24,025 nt of DNA from Nitrospirota bacterium (GTDB lineage Bacteria; Nitrospirota; Thermodesulfovibrionia; Thermodesulfovibrionales; Magnetobacteriaceae): NCBI GenBank assembly GCA_015232165.1, contig JADGAE010000006.1, forward strand, positions 1 through 24,025, in the 5' to 3' direction. The notes beneath the pieces were generated by a model. That model was not told where the DNA came from. It saw only the letters and a program-made list of their open reading frames with translations, and ran no database searches. Shown here piece by piece: positions 6,983 to 14,776 of the stretch (positions are counted from its first letter, which is position 1; each line of letters starts with the position of its first letter). Made by a program: the position numbers and the translations under genes.

Positions 6983-9264
6983 GGGGTTACGGTAAAATCG
7001 ACGACGGTGGAGACAAAGAAGCTCGTGTCAACTACACCATCCGGGGTCAAGTCAACACCAAATGTAACGGAATAGTTGCCAGGTGGCAGACCGGAACCGC
7101 TAAAGACACTGCTTGATGGGAAGCTGAACAACGGTCCCTGGTAGCTTACACCGGTACCGCTGACCCATGACCAGGTGGCGGCGTTGAAGTAGTATCTCAG
7201 GCCGTTTGGACCGGAGGCATAGAGCCACCAGTCAGCGTTTTTGCCGATGAATTGCTCTCCCGTTGCAAGACTGACCGCAATGATGAGGTTATCCGTAGAA
7301 CTGATGCTTGTCTGCAGCGACTTTGTGTTGACCGTTACCTTTGGGATAAGCCCCTTGCTGTGACCATAGAGCTTTAGTGTCCAGGATTTAAGCGTTCCTA
7401 CGTTTCCGGCCATGCGGTCTGCTACGTGCAGCATCCAGTTGCCTGTTGCAGGTTCACCGAGGTGGCGGGTTGAACCAAATCGCCAATTGTCAAAGGCATA
7501 CTCGGACGGACACGTTGTGATTGGGTGCGCGGCGGCAAGGACGCTCTTTGTACCCGATGGTGAGGTCAAGGTCACGTCCAGGTTGGCAAAGCAGGGATGG
7601 TCGGGGGCATCCAGGTATATCTCGGCAAATTCAACTATCATGTCCTCTGCACCGGATACACTAACCGTATCATTGACCCCCACGACGTTGTTATCGGGTA
7701 TGGCTTTGCTGGGTGTAGAGGCCACTGTAACGGATGTCTCCGGCGGCAGCGTCGTCCAGGTCCTTGCCTTGTTTACGGCCTCCGATACATCGATGGTTCC
7801 AAAGCCGTACTTGTGGTTGACGTGCAGCCCGGCTCCATTGACGGTCCAGTCGCCGTCGAAGGGGTCGTTCTTGCGTGCAGAGCTTGCAAGCACGTGGCGC
7901 ACATCACGCCATGAGAGCCACGGATTGGCCTCCAGGATGAGTGCCACGGCACCAGCCGCCATCGGTGCAACCGCCGATGTGCCGCCAAAGTCCGTTGCGT
8001 AAAGACCGTTTTGCGTCAGCTCGGTTGTCGTGATATCCAGCGTGCCTCCACTTGAGGGGGCAACTACAAGGATATTGGCGCCATCCTCGGAGTAGTATGC
8101 CTGCTTGTCCTCGTTTGTCGATGCGCCAATGGCAAATACGTAACGAGAGTTGGCGTAGCCGTCATTATTGGAGTTGTCGTCATCGGACTTGCCGTTACCG
8201 CCGGCCCAGGTGTAGATGTTACCAAGCCCGCCACGCCCCTTGCTGGTGCCAAACCTGAGGGCATCAACAAAACTGGGTGCAGGGGCATCAAGTATATCGC
8301 CGGTGTCATCCGGTCCCCAGCTACTGGTGTATATCCTGCCTTCGTCCCAGCCGCGCGTCATCGCATCGAATCCATTGTCATCCGTGAAGTTCATAAGCAG
8401 GTTATATCCAACTAGCCCCGCCGCCGGAGCCACTCCGGTTACGCCAAGTGCGTTAAACCCCCTGGCCGCTGCCACACCGGCACAACTTGTACCATGCGAG
8501 TCCTTCTTGTTGGTAGGTGTTGGGTCTGTGGTCTTGTTTAGGTAATTGTAGCTCATGTTGGACAGGACATTGCCCTTGAGGTCCTCATGTCCTATCTCCA
8601 GGCCGTTGTCTACAACGGCTATCGTCCGAGACGGTGTCGCCCGATAGGTACCCCACACGTCTGAGACGTTAATATCCGCCCCAAGACGCCCTCCACCCTG
8701 ACCGGTATTCTTGATGTGCCACTGCTGGAAAAATAAAGGGTCATTGGGGATGTCCTTGGGCGGTGGCACGGATGCCGTGCCCTTAGCGGTTGCACGGTGG
8801 GTCACGTGCCTTCGCCAGTTGGGATAACCGTATACCACCGTGGCAGTTTCGCGTATTGCGTTGGCCACTCCTACAGGATCAACGAGTGGGCCATCGTAGG
8901 CATCATATACGTATGCCGCTGAGTTTGCCCCGGCAAGTGGCAGGACGCCCTTGCGCCTTAACCCAAATTGACTCTCTATTCCGGCAACATCCTCCTGGCT
9001 GTAGTGGGAGGCATACCTTACAATGACCTCACCGGTTAAGGCCATCTCTCTTTTCATGCCCTTGTCCGTGTAATAGACGTTCGAGGTATAGCCTGTCCCT
9101 TCAGGTAATATGGCGTACTGTCCCTCCGTCTTCCATGCATGACGTTTAACGTCGCCCTCGTACCAGTAGACAAGCTGTTTGTCCTGCGCTGCTGTCATAC
9201 ATGGCACCAACAGACAGCTTATCGCCAATACACACGATGCAACAATCAGATTAATCGGCCTCAT
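6979..9264 (-). CDS. Secreted subtilisin/kexin-like serine protease with P domain
   Basis: The product (761 residues from the ATG at 9264) starts MRPINLIVASCVLAISCLLV, a signal peptide ending near MTAAQ, so the enzyme is exported. A propeptide-like region of about 150 residues precedes the S8 catalytic domain. The triad is visible: D219 (AVVDNGLEIGHEDL), H257 (DSHGTSCAGVAAA), S430 (GGTSAVAPMAAGA). The oxyanion Asn is in WAGGNGKSDDDNSNNDGY, a pattern typical of the kexin/furin branch (S8B). A P/Homo-B domain follows (about 535-655; LDVTLTSPSGT, FGSTRHLGE, NWMLHVADRMAGNVGTLKSW). The last 110 residues (WWLYASGPNGLRYYF, GLPPGNYSVTFGVDLTP) form another beta-rich domain. The frame could start nine codons earlier at 9291, but that would spoil the signal peptide. 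It is divergent from the proline-rich gene at 9392. The substrate is unknown; the nearby exported proline-rich proteins are candidates only by position. Confidence 0.9.
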   Translation of the reverse strand: MRPINLIVASCVLAISCLLVPCMTAAQDKQLVYWYEGDVKRHAWKTEGQYAILPEGTGYTSNVYYTDKGMKREMALTGEVIVRYASHYSQEDVAGIESQFGLRRKGVLPLAGANSAAYVYDAYDGPLVDPVGVANAIRETATVVYGYPNWRRHVTHRATAKGTASVPPPKDIPNDPLFFQQWHIKNTGQGGGRLGADINVSDVWGTYRATPSRTIAVVDNGLEIGHEDLKGNVLSNMSYNYLNKTTDPTPTNKKDSHGTSCAGVAAARGFNALGVTGVAPAAGLVGYNLLMNFTDDNGFDAMTRGWDEGRIYTSSWGPDDTGDILDAPAPSFVDALRFGTSKGRGGLGNIYTWAGGNGKSDDDNSNNDGYANSRYVFAIGASTNEDKQAYYSEDGANILVVAPSSGGTLDITTTELTQNGLYATDFGGTSAVAPMAAGAVALILEANPWLSWRDVRHVLASSARKNDPFDGDWTVNGAGLHVNHKYGFGTIDVSEAVNKARTWTTLPPETSVTVASTPSKAIPDNNVVGVNDTVSVSGAEDMIVEFAEIYLDAPDHPCFANLDVTLTSPSGTKSVLAAAHPITTCPSEYAFDNWRFGSTRHLGEPATGNWMLHVADRMAGNVGTLKSWTLKLYGHSKGLIPKVTVNTKSLQTSISSTDNLIIAVSLATGEQFIGKNADWWLYASGPNGLRYYFNAATWSWVSGTGVSYQGPLFSFPSSSVFSGSGLPPGNYSVTFGVDLTPDGVVDTSFFVSTVVDFTVTP

Positions 9265-9331
9265 TGAGAATATTAAAGCATAATTGATCAAAAAATATCA
9301 ACGTATCGGGTGCATATGATTGATTGAGTTG

Positions 9332-9361
9332 TTGACAAACATCAGGTAACAGTTGTACCAT
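9332..9361 (+). promoter_or_regulatory. Sigma-70-like promoter for the proline-rich gene
   Basis: A consensus -35 TTGACA (9332-9337) is followed after 18 bases by TACCAT (9356-9361). This lies between the divergent protease and proline-rich genes. A transcript starting near 9368 would include the strong Shine-Dalgarno sequence at 9407-9417. Confidence 0.45.
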
Positions 9362-9391
9362 AGTAGCTAAATATGGCAGCATGCCGTATAA

Positions 9392-10159
9392 ATGCGCATA
9401 AACAAAAAGGAGGTGATTCAGATTTTAAGCAAAGTGTATTCGATATTGGTTGTATCGCTATTGTTAGCGTTATTGTTACCGGTTGGTGCCGTGTTGGCTC
9501 AGGATGTAAATGATTCGGTAATAGAGGAGCATTTGTTGCGTACCCAGAGGGTCCTTGATGAGGCATCTGATGGTGGATGGCTTTCCCCCAAGCAGACCAG
9601 AAACTTCCAGCGCAGGATCGACAACGTCAGGGCTGATACGGAAAGACGTGAACGTTCAAAGAGGTTCCTCAGGCACGAAGAAAGAGAGCAACTCTCATCA
9701 AAGCTCGATAACATAATCCGCGACATAGATGCCCTTACGGACAGGCCGTCACTGCCCCACGTTGTTATCCCGCCGGTGAAGTTGCCACAACTGCCACAGC
9801 CACCGCCTGTTAGGGTGCAGCCACTTCCGCCGGTGTTTGAGCCTGACAGACCACAGCCACTGCCCAGGCATGAACAACCGCCCAGACATGAAGTGCCAAT
9901 TCCACCTCCTGCGACAGAGCTGCAGCCACCGGTAAAACCGATAAATCCACCGCCACCCTCTGTAGTGCTACCTCCGCCTGTTAAATCAACCCCGCCTCCC
10001 GTGGTACAAACTCCACCTCCGGCAAGACCTACTCCACCTCCGGCTACTCCACCACCTCATCAGGTAAACATACCAACTCCGCCTCCGCAGTCATCAAAGC
10101 CGACACCTTCAGTTCCAAGGTTTACGCCACCACCGCTGTCACTACCTCCAGGGCATTGA
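9392..10159 (+). CDS. Exported proline-rich protein with N-terminal helical domain
   Basis: The frame from ATG 9392 encodes 255 residues. There is a hydrophobic signal segment (about 19-36, LVVSLLLALLLPVGAVLAQD) with an AxA-like cleavage site after LAQ. A charged helical part follows (about 40-115) rich in Arg and Glu (RRERSKRFLRHEEREQL), likely a coiled coil. From residue 120 to the end it is almost entirely Pro-rich (PPPATPPPHQ, PPPARPTPPP), presumably extended and wall- or periplasm-spanning. The ATG has no ribosome binding site, whereas a perfect one lies 15 bases inside the frame. The true start may be ATT at 9422, which would still leave a complete signal peptide. Proline tails of this kind are poorly conserved; I cannot name a function. 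A terminator follows at 10173, and a second Pro-rich exported protein is convergent. Confidence 0.75.
   Translation: MRINKKEVIQILSKVYSILVVSLLLALLLPVGAVLAQDVNDSVIEEHLLRTQRVLDEASDGGWLSPKQTRNFQRRIDNVRADTERRERSKRFLRHEEREQLSSKLDNIIRDIDALTDRPSLPHVVIPPVKLPQLPQPPPVRVQPLPPVFEPDRPQPLPRHEQPPRHEVPIPPPATELQPPVKPINPPPPSVVLPPPVKSTPPPVVQTPPPARPTPPPATPPPHQVNIPTPPPQSSKPTPSVPRFTPPPLSLPPGH
9407..9417 (+). promoter_or_regulatory. Full-length Shine-Dalgarno sequence inside the predicted ORF
   Basis: AAGGAGGTGAT is complementary over 11 bases to the usual 3' end of 16S rRNA. It covers codons 6-9 of the frame opened by ATG 9392. The next in-frame codon at ideal spacing is ATT at 9422, eight bases after AGGAGG. This suggests that translation starts there, or that the site has another role. 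Confidence 0.6.
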
Positions 10160-10172
10160 CGTTGACTAAAAA

Positions 10173-10196
10173 GGGCAGTTTTTATCTAAACTGCCC
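10173..10196. terminator. Bidirectional intrinsic terminator
   Basis: A perfect 9-bp stem, GGGCAGTTT (10173-10181) and AAACTGCCC (10188-10196), with a six-base loop. On the minus strand it is followed by TTTTTAG, a classic terminator for the lipoprotein gene. On the plus strand the tail is TCTTCAGTTT, weaker, but it stands 14 bases after the proline-rich gene. Confidence 0.8.
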
Positions 10197-10262
10197 TCTT
10201 CAGTTTGCCTTACTTGCCGTCTGCCCCTTACATTCGCCCCTTGTGCTATCCGTGTGCCATTG

Positions 10263-10472
10263 TTATCTTGGTGGTGGTGGTGCATACGGCGGTAACGGAT
10301 GACCTGGCGGTAACGGATGACCTGGATGGTCCGGCGGTCCTGGTGGTACTGGATGACCCGGAATAATCACTATAGGATCAGGTGTTACGTGTGTAGTACC
10401 GTCAGGGGCCACGTGGGCAGTGCATCCAATTAGCCACGTAAGCAACATCAATGCCACTATGAATCGTTTCAT
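10263..10472 (-). CDS. Small proline/histidine-rich lipoprotein
   Basis: The 69-residue product begins MKRFIVALMLLTWLIGC: a signal peptide with lipobox LIGC, so the mature protein would start at Cys17 with a lipid anchor. The mature part is short and dominated by Pro, Gly and His (IIPGHPVPPGPPDHPGHPLP), with six His after the lipobox. The motif PGHPLPP is repeated, encoded by two adjacent 18-base repeats. AGGAGG sits seven to eight bases before the ATG. It converges on the larger proline-rich gene and shares its terminator. Regular His spacing would allow metal binding, but that is inference. No family recognised. Confidence 0.75.
   Translation of the reverse strand: MKRFIVALMLLTWLIGCTAHVAPDGTTHVTPDPIVIIPGHPVPPGPPDHPGHPLPPGHPLPPYAPPPPR
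10288..10323. repeat. Two tandem 18-base repeats in the lipoprotein gene
   Basis: GGCGGTAACGGATGACCT occurs twice back to back (10288-10305 and 10306-10323), encoding the PGHPLP repeat. Such in-frame repeats can expand or contract and change the length of the proline tail. Confidence 0.85.
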
Positions 10473-10528
10473 TTTACCTCCTGATATGTTTTTTATGTAC
10501 GCCCTTCATTGCACCAGTCAATAAGTAG

Positions 10529-10556
10529 CTGCTGCCCATTGGATAATGAGCAGCAG
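10529..10556. terminator. Hairpin after the radical SAM gene
   Basis: CTGCTGC and GCAGCAG pair, extended by CATT/AATG after one mismatch, with loop GGAT. It lies about 85 bases beyond the stop of the leftward radical SAM gene and before the lipoprotein start. There is no T-run, so termination is uncertain. Confidence 0.35.
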
Positions 10557-10639
10557 TTTGGAGGAGGAACGAGGTGCTTATACTTGAATCTAACATATGC
10601 AAGCCTCTTTGTCAAGGTATATAAATGCCGTTTACGTAT

Positions 10640-11803
10640 TTACTGTGGGCAGAGACCGCATATGACACTTGCGTTTGTCCGTAACATACTGCGCCGAAAC
10701 TCTCCATAACCCATCCCATACCATATGTCTCCCAGGTCTTCTTCGAGGGCGTTTCCCATGCTAAAAAACTCCGGGTGCATTCGTATGCAGCATGGGGTTA
10801 CAAGGCCGTCGCAGGAGATAAAGCAGCCAAAAAACGGCCACCAGCACGCTCCAGCTCTACGCCCTGACCCGCCATACGTAACAGCAATGCCAACCTTGGC
10901 CAACCTGGTTCTGTATGCGGCTACCTGCGCGATGATCTCGCCCTCGACCACCCTGGACTTGGCCACAAAGGCTGCCATCGAGTCAAACCCCTCCTGCCCT
11001 GGTACGTACCAGTTCTCCACAAACTGGACATGCAGTTGATCGGGGCATGCCTTGGTCACAAACTCGTAGATCGACGCAAGTTCATCAATATTATCGTCTC
11101 CAACAACAAAGTTAAAGACCACCCTGGGGTGCTTGAGCGTCTTTGCGTTTAACGCGGGTAAAATCTCCGTGAGATACCGGCCTCTGATATCTCGTTGTCC
11201 CTGTGTGTCGATGGAGATGATCAGCTTGTCGAGGTGTTTTAGGATGCCTCGTTCGATGTCACGCCGCAGGGTGTATGCGTTGGTTGTTATCGAGGTGTTT
11301 ATCCCCCTGTCCTTGCTCAACCTGAGCATATCGATAAGCTCCGGGTTGAGAGTGGGTTCGCCAAGCCCCTGAAGTTGCAGCCTCTTGATGGTTGGGAAGC
11401 GGGTTATCAGGCGTTGGAAGTCATCAATGGACATGTGTCGATTTCTCCTGCCGGCAGACAGGGTGTTTCGGCTGCATGAGGGGCAGGTGTAGATGCACAT
11501 TGTGGTTGGCTCTATCTGGAGGAAGAACGGCTCCCAGAACACGTCGCTATACATATCGTCCAGAGTGCAGCCTGCGTCAAAGATGGCGTCTTTGGCTACC
11601 TGCCAATCAAACGTTGCAATGACGATCCCGTCAAAATCAACCTCCCTGAGTCTGCTCACCGGCTCGACAACGAGGCCGCAAACACCCTGCCCGTGTCGTG
11701 TTGGGTCGGCATCCACAACCGCGGCAATCCCAACACCACGCACCACAGCCGCCTCCACGACATGCTGCGCTATCCCCAAGGAACCGTAAATCGCTACCTT
11801 CAC
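10640..11803 (-). CDS. Radical SAM/SPASM protein with N-terminal Rossmann-like domain
   Basis: From the GTG at 11803 the product has 387 residues. Residues 1-80 (VKVAIYGSLGIAQHVVEAAV, then AAVVDADP) look like a nucleotide- or CoA-binding Rossmann fold. The radical SAM cluster motif is CIYTCPSC (C103, C107, C110), and GLGEPTLNPE matches the SAM-binding GGE region. The C-terminus is a SPASM/twitch domain with GACWWPFFGCFISCDG, then VTPCC, MGNALEEDLGDIW and the final CGLC, which would hold extra Fe-S clusters. SPASM enzymes modify peptides, sugars or cofactors; the substrate is unknown. The fusion with a sugar-acyltransferase-like N-domain would fit a cell-surface sugar or peptide modification, but that is inference. 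The longer frame up to 11878 runs into a dispersed repeat, so I prefer GTG 11803, though no ribosome binding site is seen. The dispersed repeat begins at this start codon. Confidence 0.85.
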   Translation of the reverse strand: MKVAIYGSLGIAQHVVEAAVVRGVGIAAVVDADPTRHGQGVCGLVVEPVSRLREVDFDGIVIATFDWQVAKDAIFDAGCTLDDMYSDVFWEPFFLQIEPTTMCIYTCPSCSRNTLSAGRRNRHMSIDDFQRLITRFPTIKRLQLQGLGEPTLNPELIDMLRLSKDRGINTSITTNAYTLRRDIERGILKHLDKLIISIDTQGQRDIRGRYLTEILPALNAKTLKHPRVVFNFVVGDDNIDELASIYEFVTKACPDQLHVQFVENWYVPGQEGFDSMAAFVAKSRVVEGEIIAQVAAYRTRLAKVGIAVTYGGSGRRAGACWWPFFGCFISCDGLVTPCCIRMHPEFFSMGNALEEDLGDIWYGMGYGEFRRSMLRTNASVICGLCPQ

Positions 11804-11940
11804 AAGTATATGTCCATAGTTAATTATATACGAAATAAGAAAGACAAAGAAAGACAAGGAGGGCGGCTCCGCCCGCACGGCGGGTGTTGCCGCACCCCCC
11901 TCAACCCCCCCTGCAAGGGGACCAGTCCCCTTGACCCCAT
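11804..11940. repeat. GC-rich hairpin repeat, copy 2 (composite)
   Basis: The left half (11804-11898; AAGTATATGTCCATAGTTAA, then TTATATACGAAA, the GGGCGGCTCCGCCC hairpin, and CGCACGGCGGGTGTTGCCGC) matches the reverse complement of 20740-20827. The right half (11861-11938; same hairpin, then CAAGGGGA / CCAG / TCCCCTTG at 11914-11933) matches 936-992. So this copy links the two others. Compared with copy 1, the second stem shows a G-C to A-T change on both sides, which preserves pairing. Confidence 0.7.
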
Positions 11941-11948
11941 AATCTTAC

Positions 11949-11969
11949 CCACCAAAAATTTATGCACCC
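11949..11969 (+). repeat. IS-end-like motif, second copy
   Basis: These 21 bases are identical to the last 21 bases of the motif at 6655-6682 and at 23918-23945. There is no transposase beside it. It follows the GC-rich repeat and precedes a TATAAT at 11993-11998. Confidence 0.6.
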
Positions 11970-11992
11970 ACAAATTTTAATGGGTACAATGC

Positions 11993-12088
11993 TATAATAA
12001 TCGGGGTGCCTCACCCCTCCCCTTGTTGGCGGGTCTGAGGGATGGAGCGGCGACGCCCCGGTATAAAAGAGGCAATGCCTCCTTTTTT
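11993..12088 (+). promoter_or_regulatory. Structured leader or small RNA with intrinsic terminator
   Basis: A TATAAT (11993-11998) could start a transcript near 12003. It would contain a perfect hairpin GGGGTG/CCT/CACCCC (12003-12017), a GC-rich segment whose end (CCCCG, near 12060) can pair with the 5' CGGGG, and a terminator GAGGC/AAT/GCCTC followed by CTTTTTT (12069-12088). The coding start of the phosphotransferase-like gene is 39 bases further on. This could be an attenuator or riboswitch-like leader, a short RNA of about 85 bases, or a terminator for readthrough. It matches no riboswitch class I know. Confidence 0.4.
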
Positions 12089-12126
12089 CCCCTTATTGTT
12101 ATGGATGAACTATTAGGAGCAGGTTG

Positions 12127-14700
12127 ATGAAATACAAAGAAGCCATTAAGAGCGTATTACAAAAGATCGGGGTGGGCACGCAGCAATCCCCTGAGACATC
12201 CAGGGAGTCGGCAAAAGATATCCTGGCCAAAAAGTACGAGTCCTTCAGGGGGCTCCTGGACTGTAACAACAATGTCCTTGGTGTCATGGCGGATATGGAG
12301 GAAAAGCTCTCCGGTGAGTTCCTGTTTGACAGGCAATACATAGTCCACAGTCTGATAACCATTACTGGATACCTCAAGGATTTGATCGACAGGCTAAACG
12401 ACCTCACTCATAACAGGTATAACGCACTGTACGACCGCTTGAACCATATCAGCCTGGAGATAGAAAACGTCCTCAACGCCAAAAGGGAAATCCCCACGGA
12501 GAGTTACACCCTGCCACTGGATGAGATCACAAAGGAGAGATTCAACAGCGTCGGCGGTAAAAACGCCAACCTCGGTGAGATTAAAAATCACTTAAACGTC
12601 CCCGTCCCTGCCGGTTTTGCCATAACGGCCTATGCCTACAAGAGGTTCATGGAACACAACGGCATGCTTGAGAAGATCCACAACCGTCTTGCAACGCTCT
12701 CTGTAAACAACATGGAAGAGCTCAACTACGTAAGCTCTAGGTGTCAGAGCGACATTCTGGCCGGAGAGATACCACAAGATATGACAGAGGCCATCTTGAC
12801 CTCAACCGCCAGGCTGTGCGACAACCATTCCTTCGACCTCTCCATACGCAGCAGCGCCATCGAGGAGGACAGCGATTTCAGCTTTGCAGGTCAGTACGCC
12901 ACGTTTTTAAACGTCAACCCACAACATGTTCTGCAGAGATACAAGGAGGTCTTGGCCAGCCTGTTTTCACCGCGTGCCATATTCTATTACAAGACCAAGG
13001 GCTTTACCGAGAACGAACTGGCCATGGCCGTGGGCGTCCTTGAGATGGTTGACTCAAAGGTGAGCGGGGTCGTGTTCTCTGATGACCCCAATGAGCCAGG
13101 CGGCAACAGGATCATAATAAGCGCCATCTGGGGGCTTGGCATGTGCCTGGTTGACGGTATGGTGACCCCGGAGACATACGTGGTGCCAAAGGACGATATC
13201 ACCAGTGTCACTCAGAGGACGACCACCGAGCAGGTTACTATGGTTGTTTGCACGTCCAACGGTACCTTAAAGGAAGTCCCCCTGCCCGATAACGCGGAGG
13301 AGACGGCATGTCTGCAGGATAGCCAGATAACCGAGCTTGCACGGTATGCAAAGCTCTTGGAAGACCACTTTGGTCTGCCACAGGACATCGAATGGGTCAT
13401 AGACGCCAACGACCGCTTGCTGATACTGCAGAGCAGACCCCTGGTGATTACCGCAAAGGAGGAGCAAAAATCACTGCCGATACGCATAGAAGGCCACAAG
13501 GTGCTCCTGGACAGGGGTATCATTGCGTGCAAGGGGGTGGGACATGGCAAGGCCTACATCGTTAGAAACGAGGATGACCTGACACATGTCCCCGATGGTG
13601 CAATCCTAATAGCGCGCAACACCTCGCCAAAGTTTGTGACCGTCATGAACAAGGTCCGCGCAATTGTCACCGACGTAGGCGGTACCACCGGACATATGGC
13701 CTCCCTTGCCAGGGAGTACCAGATACCCACGATCCTTGACACCGAAGTGGCAACGATGACGATAAAGCACGAATCCGAAATAACCGTAGACGCCATAAAC
13801 TGCAATGTCTACGAGGGCTACGTCAACGAACTGATAACGTACCTGGAGGAAAAACACGACCCTTTTAAAAACACACACCTGTTTAAGACCCTGTCAAAGG
13901 TGCTAAAACACATAGTAATGCTCAATCTGGTCAATCCGGATGCGGAGGACTTCAAGGCGGAATGCTGTAACACGTTTCACGACATAACTCGTTTTGCCCA
14001 CGAAAAGGCGATGATGGAGATGTTTTCGATGACGGAACTGCCATCCCTTCAGGATAGTTTTGGTGCCGTGCGTGTGGTAGCCGGCATCCCCATAGACCTG
14101 TACGCCATAGACCTGGGCGGTGGCATAAACGCTACGACTAGGGCCATTGCCCCCGAGCACATAACTTCGGAGCCGTTTAATGCCTTCTTTAAGGGTATGC
14201 TCTCGATGAGGTGGCCGCAGGCACGCCCCTTTGACGTCTCCGGATTTATGGGTATGATCGCCCACAGCGCCTCCATGTCCGAGGCCGACTACGATGAGAT
14301 CGCAAAGAGGAGCTTTGCATTCATATCAAGCCACTACATGAACTTCTCTATCCGCCTGGGCTATCACCTGTCAACCGTTGAGGCATTTGCCGGGGAGCAC
14401 ATCAACGACAATTATATCAGGTTTCACTTCAAGGGGGGCGGGTCGACCACTGACAGAAGACTGCGCCGCGTCAGGTTGATATCCGAAATACTCAGACACA
14501 TGCACTTTGATATGGTCAGGGTGAGGGAGGACGTCATAGACGCTGCCGTCCTGAAGTACAAGAAATCATCCATTGAGAAGCGCCTGACGATGCTCGGAAA
14601 GCTCACCGTCTATACAAAACAACTGGACATGGTGATGTATAACGACACCATCACGGACTCATACATAGAAGACTTTGTCGAGGACCACATAGAACCATAG
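12127..14700 (+). CDS. PEP synthase-like phosphotransferase lacking the PEP-binding barrel
   Basis: The 857-residue product has an N-terminal helical extension (1-125), a PPDK_N ATP-grasp domain (about 135-440; SVGGKNANLGE, LSIRSSAIEEDS, WVIDANDRLLILQSRPL) and a swivelling phosphohistidine domain (about 460-560; GGTTGHMASLAREYQIPTIL, catalytic H523). In PEP synthase and PPDK a PEP/pyruvate TIM barrel with GTNDLTQ-type motifs follows. Here the last 290 residues carry none of those and form a different domain (GIPIDLYAIDLGGGINATTR, FHFKGGGSTTDRR). The ATP half and the His carrier look intact, so it should transfer a phosphate from ATP to an unknown acceptor, as rifampicin phosphotransferases do with a different layout. 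Proteins of this general make-up occur in Deltaproteobacteria and Nitrospirota. AGGAG stands seven bases before ATG 12127; a TTG precedes it directly. It is a single gene behind the structured leader at 11993-12088. Confidence 0.85.
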   Translation: MKYKEAIKSVLQKIGVGTQQSPETSRESAKDILAKKYESFRGLLDCNNNVLGVMADMEEKLSGEFLFDRQYIVHSLITITGYLKDLIDRLNDLTHNRYNALYDRLNHISLEIENVLNAKREIPTESYTLPLDEITKERFNSVGGKNANLGEIKNHLNVPVPAGFAITAYAYKRFMEHNGMLEKIHNRLATLSVNNMEELNYVSSRCQSDILAGEIPQDMTEAILTSTARLCDNHSFDLSIRSSAIEEDSDFSFAGQYATFLNVNPQHVLQRYKEVLASLFSPRAIFYYKTKGFTENELAMAVGVLEMVDSKVSGVVFSDDPNEPGGNRIIISAIWGLGMCLVDGMVTPETYVVPKDDITSVTQRTTTEQVTMVVCTSNGTLKEVPLPDNAEETACLQDSQITELARYAKLLEDHFGLPQDIEWVIDANDRLLILQSRPLVITAKEEQKSLPIRIEGHKVLLDRGIIACKGVGHGKAYIVRNEDDLTHVPDGAILIARNTSPKFVTVMNKVRAIVTDVGGTTGHMASLAREYQIPTILDTEVATMTIKHESEITVDAINCNVYEGYVNELITYLEEKHDPFKNTHLFKTLSKVLKHIVMLNLVNPDAEDFKAECCNTFHDITRFAHEKAMMEMFSMTELPSLQDSFGAVRVVAGIPIDLYAIDLGGGINATTRAIAPEHITSEPFNAFFKGMLSMRWPQARPFDVSGFMGMIAHSASMSEADYDEIAKRSFAFISSHYMNFSIRLGYHLSTVEAFAGEHINDNYIRFHFKGGGSTTDRRLRRVRLISEILRHMHFDMVRVREDVIDAAVLKYKKSSIEKRLTMLGKLTVYTKQLDMVMYNDTITDSYIEDFVEDHIEP

Positions 14701-14776
14701 TGGTAAGTATATGGACATAAATATTTTGTATCCTCTTAAAAAAGCATGGTAAAATTGTTTTTGTGGTTTAAAGACA

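Noticed and set aside
10509..10709. 66-codon plus-strand frame between lipoprotein and radical SAM genes
   Set aside because: It overlaps the radical SAM gene in antisense and has no family features.
12003..12060. TPP riboswitch before the PEP-synthase-like gene
   Set aside because: Only the opening GGGGTGCC resembles the THI box; the CTGAGA and GAACCTGA cores are not in proper order or missing.
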